Positions 1 to 5,661 of a stretch of 5,661 nt of DNA are shown here, in pieces; within the stretch, counting starts at the first letter, position 1; each line of letters starts with the position of its first letter. Made by a program: the position numbers and the translations under genes. The notes below the pieces were generated by a model. It made no database searches and was not told where the DNA came from. It saw nothing but the letters and a program-made list of their open reading frames with translations. Source of the DNA: an uncultured Bacilli bacterium (GTDB lineage Bacteria; Bacillota_I; Bacilli_A; RF39; UBA660); contig CATKYP010000066.1 in NCBI GenBank assembly GCA_949840855.1, forward strand, positions 1 to 5,661, in the 5' to 3' direction.

Positions 1-2
1 GA

Positions 3-1631
3 TTAAATGAAAACGGAAAAAATATGTATATTGTAGAAGTGGATAAAAAGATTTTCGTTTTTGATGCTGGACTAAAGTATGATAATGATATAAATCTTGG
101 AATTGACTATATTATTCCTAATTATGATTATTTAATAAAGAATAGAAAAAATATAGTAGGTATATTTTTGACACATGGTCATGAAAGTCATATAGGAGCA
201 GTTCCAGATATCTTAAAACAATTGCCAACTATTCCAATATATGGAACAAAACTAACATTAGAGATATTAAAAAGCAATTTAGATCAAAAAGTTCTAAAAA
301 GTGCAAAGCTAAATGAAATAAAGCCCCATATAAAAATAAATTTTGGCAGATTATCAGTATTTCCTATTAGTGTAACTCACTCTATACCAGATTCTGTATT
401 ATATGTTTTATATACGCACGATGGTGCAATAGTATACACAGGAGACTTTGTCTTTGATTCAACTGTTACAAAATTATATCAAACAGATATAGGAAAATTA
501 GCATATGTTGGTAAACAAGGGGTATTATGTTTATTAAGCGAATCTTTTTATGCCGAAAGAGGAGGACATACTAGTCCTAATAATAGAGTTTCATCATTTA
601 TAAAAGATGTACTAAATAAAAGTGAAGATAGAATAATAGCTACAGTCTTTCCAGCGCACTTTTATCGTTTACAAGAAATATTTGATGAAGTAAATAAAAC
701 AAATAGACAAATAGTTATAATGGGACATAAATTACAAGAAATGATTTCTAATGCAATAGATGAAGGATACTTGAAAGTAAATAAAGAAAAACTTGGTAAT
801 CTTCATAACATAAATGATAAGAATACTATTGTTTTGATATCAGACGATAGAGAAAAACCATTTGCTAATTTAAGAAGAATCATTAGAGGTTATGATAAAT
901 TTATAACAATCAAAGAACAAGATACCATATTCATAACAGAACCATCATATGATGGTATAGAAAAAGTAACAGCAGAAGTAATGGATGAAATTGCTATGCT
1001 TGGAGCAAATGCAGTGTCATTATCTAGTAAAAATCATTTACTTCATCATGCATCACGAGAAGACTTAATGCTTATGATAAACTTAATGAATCCAAAATAT
1101 TATTTCCCAGTTAAAGGAGAATATAGATATTTATATGCTAACGGTTTAGTAGCAGAAGAAGTAGGCATACCAACAGATAATATCCTTTTAAAACAGAATG
1201 GAGATATAGCACAATTTATTAATGGGGATCTTATAAGAGAAAATTTTGAACATATTAAGACAGATGAGATATTAATAGATGGAACAAACGGGGAAGATGT
1301 TGGAGATCTAGTATTAAAAGATAGAGAAATGCTAGGAGAAAATGGTATTGTTATTGTAAGTTGTACTTTAAATAAAAATACAAAAAAAATTGTAGGCGGT
1401 CCTGAAATATTAACAAGAGGTTTTATCTATGTTAAAGATAATCAATCATTACTTGAAGAGACAAAAGAACTATCACGTAATATAATTATTGAAAATATTG
1501 AAGAAAACGTTAAGAGAGTAGACTATTCTAGAATAAAAAATGAAGTAAGAGATAAACTAGGTAAGTTCTTCTATGAAAAAACTGAATCAAAACCAATGAT
1601 CATTACTGTAATACAAGAAGTTGAAATATAA
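3..1631 (+). CDS. rnj: RNase J-family ribonuclease, RNase J2-like with degenerate metal site (5' partial)
   Basis: RNase J proteins are metallo-beta-lactamase/beta-CASP enzymes that cut RNA internally or from the 5' end in mRNA turnover and rRNA maturation. Numbering from the ATG at 24, the beta-lactamase core shows THGHESH at 50-56, HSIPDS at 119-124 and TGDF at 139-142. The beta-CASP part includes FPAHFYR at 209-215, then HLLHHAS at 338-344 and PVKGEYR at 362-368. The C-terminal domain has LIDG, GGPEILTRGF and FYEKT blocks. The frame stays open to base 3, reading LNENGKN before the ATG. That matches the conserved GGxGExGKN N-terminus, so the true start lies about 16 codons outside the window and the ATG at 24 is internal. 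Full length would be near 558 residues, normal for the family. The metal ligands equivalent to J1 Asp78 and His390 are Ser55 and Lys364, as expected of a J2-like, weakly active or regulatory partner. J1/J2 equivalences are from memory. The glycosyltransferase gene follows after 46 bases. Confidence 0.93.
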   Translation, partial: LNENGKNMYIVEVDKKIFVFDAGLKYDNDINLGIDYIIPNYDYLIKNRKNIVGIFLTHGHESHIGAVPDILKQLPTIPIYGTKLTLEILKSNLDQKVLKSAKLNEIKPHIKINFGRLSVFPISVTHSIPDSVLYVLYTHDGAIVYTGDFVFDSTVTKLYQTDIGKLAYVGKQGVLCLLSESFYAERGGHTSPNNRVSSFIKDVLNKSEDRIIATVFPAHFYRLQEIFDEVNKTNRQIVIMGHKLQEMISNAIDEGYLKVNKEKLGNLHNINDKNTIVLISDDREKPFANLRRIIRGYDKFITIKEQDTIFITEPSYDGIEKVTAEVMDEIAMLGANAVSLSSKNHLLHHASREDLMLMINLMNPKYYFPVKGEYRYLYANGLVAEEVGIPTDNILLKQNGDIAQFINGDLIRENFEHIKTDEILIDGTNGEDVGDLVLKDREMLGENGIVIVSCTLNKNTKKIVGGPEILTRGFIYVKDNQSLLEETKELSRNIIIENIEENVKRVDYSRIKNEVRDKLGKFFYEKTESKPMIITVIQEVEI

Positions 1632-1650
1632 AAATAGCTTAAAATAAAAT
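1621..1650 (+). promoter_or_regulatory. candidate sigma-A-type promoter before the glycosyltransferase gene
   Basis: TTGAAA at 1621-1626 and TAAAAT at 1645-1650 are separated by 18 bases. The -35 element lies within the last codons of the RNase J gene. Transcription would start near 1657, leaving a leader of about 20 bases before the next ATG. In DNA this AT-rich such matches arise easily by chance, and read-through from the upstream gene is equally possible because no hairpin separates the two genes. Confidence 0.3.
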
Positions 1651-1677
1651 ATAACTTTTATAGAAAAGAGGTTTGTA

Positions 1678-2682
1678 ATGAAAGTTTTATTATATGCAGA
1701 GGGACTAAAAACAATAGGAAAAAGTGGTCTAGGAAAGGCTATACAACACCAACAGAAAGCTTTAGATTATGTGAATATTCCTTATACCCTAAACAAAAAT
1801 GATGATTATGATATTTTACATATAAACACTTATTTTTTTAAGTCTTACTTTCTTGCCAAAAAAGCAAAAAAAATGGGTAAAAAAATAGTTTATCATGCAC
1901 ATTCTACAGAAGAAGATTACAAGGACGGATTTATACTTGCTAAACAAACATCTAAGCTTTTTAAATGGTGGTTAATTAAATGTTATTCATATGGAGATAT
2001 TATAGTAACCCCAACAGAATACTCTAAGAACTTGTTAAAAGGATATAAAGGCTTGGAAAATAAAAAAATAGTTGCTATATCTAATGGTATAGAATTGGAC
2101 TTTTTCAAAAGGGACAAAAAATATCGTAATAGTTTTAGAAAAAGATATGATTATACTGAAAAAGACAAAGTAATTATTGGTATTGGGCTCTACATTAGAA
2201 GAAAAGGAATAGTAGACTTTGTTGCTCTTGCCAAAAGATTACCAGAATATAAATTCATCTGGTTTGGAGAAAGTCCTCTAGCAGCAGCAACTGAAGATGT
2301 TAAAGAAGCAGTTAGTACTAAATTAGATAATCTATATTTTGCTGGTTATGTTGAGCAACCGCTAATTAGAGAAGCTTTAGGAGGATGCGATTTATACTTA
2401 TTTCCAACACTCGAAGAAACTGAAGGTATTCCAATAATTGAAGCTTGTGCTATGAAAAGTAATGCTATAATTAGAGATATACCAATTTTTAATGAAATGT
2501 TTGAACATGGAAAAAATATATATAAAGCAAAGGACGTAGATGAATTCGAAAAACTTATAAGAAAATTCTTTAATAATGAATTAAAATCACTTACAGAAGA
2601 AGCGTATAAGGTTTCTAAAACAAAAGATATTAAAGAAGTTGGAAAAATGTTAAAGAAAGTATATGAAGAAGTATTAAAATAA
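1678..2682 (+). CDS. GT4-family glycosyltransferase, possibly a diacylglycerol glycosyltransferase
   Basis: This is a 334-residue retaining glycosyltransferase of GT-B fold, expected to move a sugar from a nucleotide donor to an acceptor at the cytoplasmic face of the membrane. The N-terminal half (about 1-155) holds the glycine-rich loop GKSGLGKA at 14-21, HAHST at 73-77 and SNGI at 135-138. The C-terminal donor domain (about 160-310) has YIRRKG at 172-177 and the EX7E motif, Glu247 to Glu255, within FPTLEETEGIPIIEA. There are no membrane spans, but the segment at about 53-70 is rich in Lys and aromatic residues, as in membrane-associated glycolipid synthases. The short length, the GxG loop and the EETEGI context resemble LafB/CpoA-type enzymes that build diglycosyl-diacylglycerol. 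That comparison is from memory and the acceptor is not proven; a wall polymer or capsule is an alternative. The start is supported by AGAGG at 1667-1671, seven bases from the ATG. The only neighbour on the same strand is the upstream RNase J gene. Confidence 0.9.
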   Translation: MKVLLYAEGLKTIGKSGLGKAIQHQQKALDYVNIPYTLNKNDDYDILHINTYFFKSYFLAKKAKKMGKKIVYHAHSTEEDYKDGFILAKQTSKLFKWWLIKCYSYGDIIVTPTEYSKNLLKGYKGLENKKIVAISNGIELDFFKRDKKYRNSFRKRYDYTEKDKVIIGIGLYIRRKGIVDFVALAKRLPEYKFIWFGESPLAAATEDVKEAVSTKLDNLYFAGYVEQPLIREALGGCDLYLFPTLEETEGIPIIEACAMKSNAIIRDIPIFNEMFEHGKNIYKAKDVDEFEKLIRKFFNNELKSLTEEAYKVSKTKDIKEVGKMLKKVYEEVLK

Positions 2683-2709
2683 AAACAGTATAATTTAGAC
2701 TGTTTTTTT
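2681..2709. terminator. bidirectional intrinsic terminator between convergent genes
   Basis: A perfect 9-bp stem pairs AAAAACAGT (2681-2689) with ACTGTTTTT (2699-2707) around a 9-base loop. A run of seven T follows on the + strand (2703-2709), and the A run at 2681-2685 gives a matching T run on the - strand. It can therefore end both the glycosyltransferase and the rodA-like transcripts. The hairpin begins inside the TAA of one gene and its T tract reaches the stop codon of the other, so the two genes share one very compact terminator. The stem has only two or three GC pairs, so its strength is uncertain. Confidence 0.78.
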
Positions 2710-3850
2710 AACTAAATTTATATGTATACTCATGTTTTCCGTCATCTCTCGTAATATTTAGAATTATACCCACCATTAGCATATATGATAAAAGACTAGA
2801 ACCTCCATAACTAATGAAAGGAAGAGTAATGCCAGTAATTGGAAATAGTCCAATTGTCATTCCTATATTTTGTACTTGTTGGAAAACTAAGCAACTTATT
2901 ATTCCCACTAATACATATTTGTTAGTTACTGTTGTTTTTTTCTTAACTAAATTTAATAATTTAATATCAAAGTAAAGAATTAAACCAACTAATAATATAG
3001 TACCAATAAAACCAAAGTTAGATGCGTAAACAGCAAAGATGAAGTCTGTTCCAGATTCAGGAAAATATATTGGAGTCTCATTATAACCATGTCCAAAAAA
3101 TCCAGCTGATCCAATTGCTGCTAAAGCATTCTCTAATTGAAGGCCAGAACCACTTTGCCAACTAAATATTCTTTCCAATCTATAGAATAAATTAGTTCCA
3201 AATAATTTTATAAATAAATCACTTTGTAAGAAATAAATAATCATAATACTACCTAATAAAATAGTACCAATAATTAGGCAAATTACAAACCATCTTAGTC
3301 TAATACCAGATGCGAACATCATTCCAAAATAAATCACTAAATACATAATAACAGCACCTGTATCAGGTTGCATAAAAGTAAGAAGAGAAGGTATTAAAAC
3401 AACTACTAATGTTTTAAAAATAAAGAAGGCTTCATTACTAATGCTAGGACTATTATATTTACTTCTAAAATTGTTTATCATAACAGCAAGAACTAACATT
3501 AAACTTATCTTCATAAACTCACTTGGCTGAAAGCTACCAATACCAGGTATTGTAAACCAACATCTACTATTATTAATAGGAGTTCCAAAGAATAGTAATA
3601 AGAATAGTAATAGACAACAAATTATATATAAAATAAAAGCTTGCCTATAAAAATAATCATTTTTAAAATGTAATATTATAAGTACAAATATAGTACCGAC
3701 AAAATACCAAATACTTTGTTTTAGTACTAAGTTACCCATACTTTGTGATATATAAGTTGAGGCACTACTAATTGTTACAATGCTAATAATTGCAAAAATG
3801 ATAATAGGTACTAATATACTTAAATCTAATTTATTCTTTCTCTTATACAT
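2708..3850 (-). CDS. rodA: SEDS-family peptidoglycan glycosyltransferase, RodA/FtsW type
   Basis: SEDS proteins polymerise lipid II into glycan strands in the membrane, working with a class B penicillin-binding protein. The 380-residue product has about ten hydrophobic spans, as usual for the family. Numbering from the start used here, the conserved blocks are SRCW (Trp98) and FQPSEF at 107-112, QPDTG at 161-165, GTDFIFAV around Asp269 (aligned with the catalytic Asp of RodA) and the C-terminal FPITGITLPFISYGGSS at 336-352. Two details differ from typical members: NNSRCW replaces the usual NGARRW-like sequence, and the usual Glu-Glu after the DFIFA block is Ser-Asn. I chose the ATG at 3850 over the in-frame ATG at 3862. 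GGAG lies six bases before 3850, and an extended -10 box places the RNA 5' end almost on the upstream ATG. RodA is favoured over FtsW or SpoVE by overall look only. It appears monocistronic, with no mre or PBP gene beside it. Confidence 0.93.
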   Translation of the reverse strand: MYKRKNKLDLSILVPIIIFAIISIVTISSASTYISQSMGNLVLKQSIWYFVGTIFVLIILHFKNDYFYRQAFILYIICCLLLFLLLFFGTPINNSRCWFTIPGIGSFQPSEFMKISLMLVLAVMINNFRSKYNSPSISNEAFFIFKTLVVVLIPSLLTFMQPDTGAVIMYLVIYFGMMFASGIRLRWFVICLIIGTILLGSIMIIYFLQSDLFIKLFGTNLFYRLERIFSWQSGSGLQLENALAAIGSAGFFGHGYNETPIYFPESGTDFIFAVYASNFGFIGTILLVGLILYFDIKLLNLVKKKTTVTNKYVLVGIISCLVFQQVQNIGMTIGLFPITGITLPFISYGGSSLLSYMLMVGIILNITRDDGKHEYTYKFS

Positions 3851-3856
3851 AATTAT

Positions 3857-3860
3857 CTCC
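3857..3860 (-). promoter_or_regulatory. ribosome binding site fixing the rodA-like start
   Basis: The - strand reads GGAG, then six bases, then ATG at 3850. The upstream in-frame ATG at 3862 is itself joined to this GGAG (ATGGAG) and has no purine-rich site at a useful distance before it. This supports the shorter 380-residue protein. Confidence 0.7.
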
Positions 3861-3871
3861 ATTCTTATAAT

Positions 3872-3880
3872 ATTATACCA
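3872..3880 (-). promoter_or_regulatory. extended -10 promoter of the rodA-like gene
   Basis: Read on the - strand, the sequence is TGGTATAAT, a perfect TATAAT with the TGN extension that can stand in for a poor -35 box. No good -35 element is seen 16-18 bases upstream. The predicted transcription start is near 3864-3866, giving a leader of about 15 bases before the ATG at 3850. The position fits a divergent arrangement with the small gene starting at 3932. Confidence 0.6.
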
Positions 3881-3921
3881 AATATTAGCAATTTTTATTT
3901 ATATATTTCATAAAATATTTT

Positions 3922-3927
3922 GAGGTG
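3922..3927 (+). promoter_or_regulatory. ribosome binding site of the 98-codon gene
   Basis: GAGGTG matches the anti-Shine-Dalgarno complement exactly over six bases and lies four bases before ATG 3932. It overlaps the TTG at 3920, so that TTG cannot be the start used with this site. No clear promoter is visible upstream; TATATT at 3902-3907 is the best -10 candidate, but it lacks a matching -35. Confidence 0.75.
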
Positions 3928-3931
3928 GAAT

Positions 3932-4228
3932 ATGAAAAAGTTACCAAGTATATATAAACAAGTTATAAATAAAAAATTCAATAATAATAATACTGTATAT
4001 TATTCTACAGCAAAGAATATTGAAAAAACAGAAAATAATTTCGATCCTAAGGAATTTATTGGAAGTTTATTTAAAGAAGGAGGTCATATATTTAATAAAG
4101 CTTTAATTATTAAAACAAAAGATAAAATATATGATACATCTATAGTTAGATCAAGTGAAGATTTTATATATACACTAACAGAAGACAGTATTAGAATTAG
4201 TGATATCATATCAATAGAGAGAAAATAA
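3932..4228 (+). CDS. small uncharacterised protein, 98 residues
   Basis: I do not recognise a named family. The start at ATG 3932 is fixed by the GAGGTG ribosome site. The product is soluble, with no signal peptide or membrane span. Residues 1-20 are basic and end in an Asn run (NKKFNNNN). Residues 28-50 are acidic and polar and look like a linker or short helix. Residues 55-98 (from FNKALIIKTKD to ISIERK) alternate hydrophobic and polar residues in what look like four or five short beta strands, compatible with a small beta-barrel such as SH3-like or Sm-like folds. The fold suggestion is an inference from pattern only. No Cys or catalytic motif is seen. The gene is divergent from rodA and precedes the ABC transporter gene by 95 bases. 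The strong ribosome site and clean termination support a real gene. It could be a small RNA-binding or regulatory protein, but nothing in the sequence proves this. Confidence 0.75.
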   Translation: MKKLPSIYKQVINKKFNNNNTVYYSTAKNIEKTENNFDPKEFIGSLFKEGGHIFNKALIIKTKDKIYDTSIVRSSEDFIYTLTEDSIRISDIISIERK

Positions 4229-4259
4229 TTAGAAAAATAATTATTTTTTTCGTCTAATT
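4227..4259 (+). terminator. AT-rich inverted repeat after the small gene, possible weak terminator
   Basis: AATTAGA (4227-4233) pairs with TCTAATT (4253-4259). Inside these arms lies a perfect palindrome, AAAATAATTATTTT (4234-4247), that ends in a run of seven T (4244-4250). Either the inner hairpin with its T tract or the whole 33-base structure could end the small gene's transcript. The inner stem has no GC pair and no T tract follows the outer stem, so it would be weak. It might instead be an operator for the transporter gene downstream. Confidence 0.4.
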
Positions 4260-4269
4260 GATAATATTG

Positions 4270-4278
4270 TGATAAAAT
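4270..4278 (+). promoter_or_regulatory. candidate extended -10 promoter for the ABC transporter gene
   Basis: TGATAAAAT fits the TGN-TAtAAT extended -10 form with one mismatch. It would start RNA near 4284-4286 and leave a leader of about 40 bases before the ATG at 4324. No convincing -35 lies 16-18 bases upstream, where the inverted repeat at 4227-4259 sits. TTGATA at 4258-4263 is too close to serve. Confidence 0.4.
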
Positions 4279-4308
4279 AAAGAAGTACTTTTTAGTTATA
4301 CACATAAG

Positions 4309-4314
4309 AAAGGG
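4309..4314 (+). promoter_or_regulatory. ribosome binding site of the ABC transporter gene
   Basis: AAAGGG lies nine bases before ATG 4324. Two other in-frame ATGs, at 4315 and 4318, sit directly against the site or three bases from it and are too close to be good starts. Choosing 4324 gives the usual MLELKNIxKSY beginning of this ATPase family. Confidence 0.6.
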
Positions 4315-4323
4315 ATGATGTAT

Positions 4324-5661
4324 ATGTTAGAACTTAAAAATATAAAAAAAAGTTATAAAACAGGAGATTTTATCCAGCATGCTTTAAAAGGAGTAGATAT
4401 AAAGTTTAGAACAAATGAATTTGTTGCAATTCTTGGTCCAAGCGGAAGCGGAAAAACAACTTTATTAAACATAATTGGTGGACTTGATCACTATGATTCA
4501 GGGGATTTGGTAATCAATAATAAAAGTACTAAGAAATTCAATGATAGTAATTGGGACTCATATCGTAATAACTGTATAGGATTTATCTTTCAATCTTATA
4601 ACTTAATAAGTCATATTAGTGTTTTAGAAAATGTAGAAATGAGTACTATTTTAAGTGGTTATTCTAAAAAGAAAAGAAGAAAAAAAGCTTTAGAAGCCTT
4701 AGAAAAAGTTGGTCTTAAAGAACATATTCATAAAAAGCCTAATCAATTATCTGGGGGACAGATGCAAAGAGTTGCTATTGCAAGAAGTTTAGTAAATGAT
4801 CCTGATATTATTTTAGCAGACGAGCCTACAGGTGCTTTGGATACTAAAACTAGTAAACAAATAATGGATTTAATTAAAGAAATAGCTAAAAATAAACTTG
4901 TAATTATGGTTACACATAATCCAGAACTTGCTAAAGATTATGCTACTAGAATTATTGAGTTTAAAGACGGAGAGATCTTAAGTGACTCAGATAAAGTATC
5001 ATCTGATGAAAAAGATAAAGATAAATTTAATATCAAAAAAACAAAAATGAGTTATAAAAGTGCCATAAATTTATCTTTTAATAATTTAAAAACTAAAAAA
5101 GGAAGAACTTTTATTACATCATTTGCTTCTTCAATTGGAATAATAGGGATAGCATTAATTCTTTCTTTATCAAATGGTTTTCAAATAAAAATAGAAGAAT
5201 TTGAACATGATACCTTATCACAGGCCCCTGTTGTTATAACAGAACAAGGATTTGATTCATCTACATTTGAATTTAGTGAGGAGGATAAGTTAAAAGAATA
5301 TACTGATAAAGAAGAAATATATCCACTGGAAAATATGGAAAATAAGACTCATAAAAATCGTCTTACATTAGACTATGTTTCATATATTGAAAACATTGAT
5401 AATGGTTTAGTAGGGGCTATTAGTTATGTGAAAGCTACTAATTTTAATATCTTAACAAAAGTTAATGATAAAACTAAGTTAATTAATTCAAAAGAGGTAT
5501 TTTCTTCTCTTCCAGCTACTATGGATAATGATGTATCAGAAATTATAACAGACAACTTTGAAGCAATAAGTGGGAATATCACTAATAATAAAGAAGATAT
5601 ATATTTACTAGTAGACTCAAAAAATAGAATAAATGAGGAAGTTCTTAAAATATTAGGATTT
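4324..5661 (+). CDS. fused ABC transporter ATPase/FtsX-type permease (3' partial)
   Basis: The frame is open from 4324 to the right edge, 446 codons with no stop. Residues 1-225 are an ABC ATPase of the MacB/LolD/FtsE type: Walker A GPSGSGKT at 38-45, Q-loop Gln90, signature LSGGQ at 142-146, Walker B ending ILADE at 163-167, D-loop GALD at 170-173 and switch His198. All the catalytic residues are present, so it should hydrolyse ATP. A charged Lys/Asp linker (about 215-242) leads to an FtsX-like permease. NNLKTKKGRTF at 253-263 is the usual basic entry, the first membrane span is about 263-283, and an extracytoplasmic domain then begins and is still continuing at residue 446. The ATPase-first fusion differs from FtsE/FtsX or LolD/LolC, where the parts are separate. 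Members of this group act as mechanotransmission exporters or envelope machines. The substrate cannot be told, and no accessory membrane fusion protein or two-component system is in view. Confidence 0.92.
   Translation, partial: MLELKNIKKSYKTGDFIQHALKGVDIKFRTNEFVAILGPSGSGKTTLLNIIGGLDHYDSGDLVINNKSTKKFNDSNWDSYRNNCIGFIFQSYNLISHISVLENVEMSTILSGYSKKKRRKKALEALEKVGLKEHIHKKPNQLSGGQMQRVAIARSLVNDPDIILADEPTGALDTKTSKQIMDLIKEIAKNKLVIMVTHNPELAKDYATRIIEFKDGEILSDSDKVSSDEKDKDKFNIKKTKMSYKSAINLSFNNLKTKKGRTFITSFASSIGIIGIALILSLSNGFQIKIEEFEHDTLSQAPVVITEQGFDSSTFEFSEEDKLKEYTDKEEIYPLENMENKTHKNRLTLDYVSYIENIDNGLVGAISYVKATNFNILTKVNDKTKLINSKEVFSSLPATMDNDVSEIITDNFEAISGNITNNKEDIYLLVDSKNRINEEVLKILGF

Noticed and set aside
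3920..3931. Upstream TTG start giving four extra residues for the small protein
   Set aside because: The TTG overlaps the GAGGTG ribosome site itself; ATG 3932 is correctly spaced from it.
3961..4000. AAT/ATA-rich stretch in the small gene as a tandem repeat
   Set aside because: It is a short run encoding four Asn residues, ordinary low-complexity in AT-rich coding DNA, with no regular array.
4258..4278. TTGATA with TAAAAT as a -35/-10 promoter pair
   Set aside because: The spacing is only nine bases, far below the 16-18 needed; only the extended -10 reading is kept.
4084..4305. 73-codon open frame on the - strand over the small + strand gene
   Set aside because: It lies almost wholly antisense to the better supported 98-codon gene. 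It reads as hydrophobic filler typical of AT-rich antisense frames, and the + strand gene has the strong ribosome site.
4315..4320. Two earlier in-frame ATG codons for the ABC transporter
   Set aside because: They touch or lie three bases from the AAAGGG site; the ATG at 4324 is at a workable distance and gives the usual family N-terminus.
1..5661. Mycoplasma-type genetic code (TGA read as Trp), suspected from the AT richness
   Set aside because: Conserved Trp positions checked in the glycosyltransferase, SEDS and ABC proteins use TGG, and all frames are full length without reading TGA. That all visible stops are TAA is expected from base composition.

Overview
This is a very AT-rich window with ordinary bacterial gene structure. 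Every Trp codon I checked is TGG, and all four complete reading frames end in TAA. Strong Shine-Dalgarno sites and an RNase J2-like protein point to a low-GC Firmicute, perhaps an uncultured Bacilli or Mollicutes-related gut lineage. That lineage is inferred from composition and gene content, not shown directly. There is no sign of a phage, transposon, CRISPR array, tRNA or rRNA. The window looks like a stretch of core chromosome.

Layout. (1) The window opens inside an RNase J-family gene on the + strand. Its reading frame continues to the left edge, so the apparent first ATG at 24 is internal. Two of the seven residues that bind metal in catalytically active RNase J1 are replaced, which makes it an RNase J2-like paralogue. 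(2) A family GT4 glycosyltransferase follows 46 bases later. It has features of the membrane glycolipid synthases. (3) A compact hairpin at 2681-2709 overlaps both stop codons and separates this pair from a convergent SEDS-family gene (RodA/FtsW type) on the - strand. (4) An 81-base region separates the rodA-like gene from a divergent small gene of 98 codons with no recognised function. (5) After a 95-base gap holding an AT-rich inverted repeat and a candidate extended -10 promoter, a fused ABC ATPase/permease of the MacB/FtsX type begins. It runs off the right edge.

Functionally the window mixes RNA turnover, probable membrane glycolipid synthesis, cell-wall polymerisation and export. No pathway links all the genes. 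Only the RNase J/glycosyltransferase pair could be an operon, and a possible internal promoter weakens even that. The most notable points are the degenerate RNase J metal site, corrected starts for three genes, and the uncharacterised 98-residue protein. I found no convincing evidence of a new multi-gene system.
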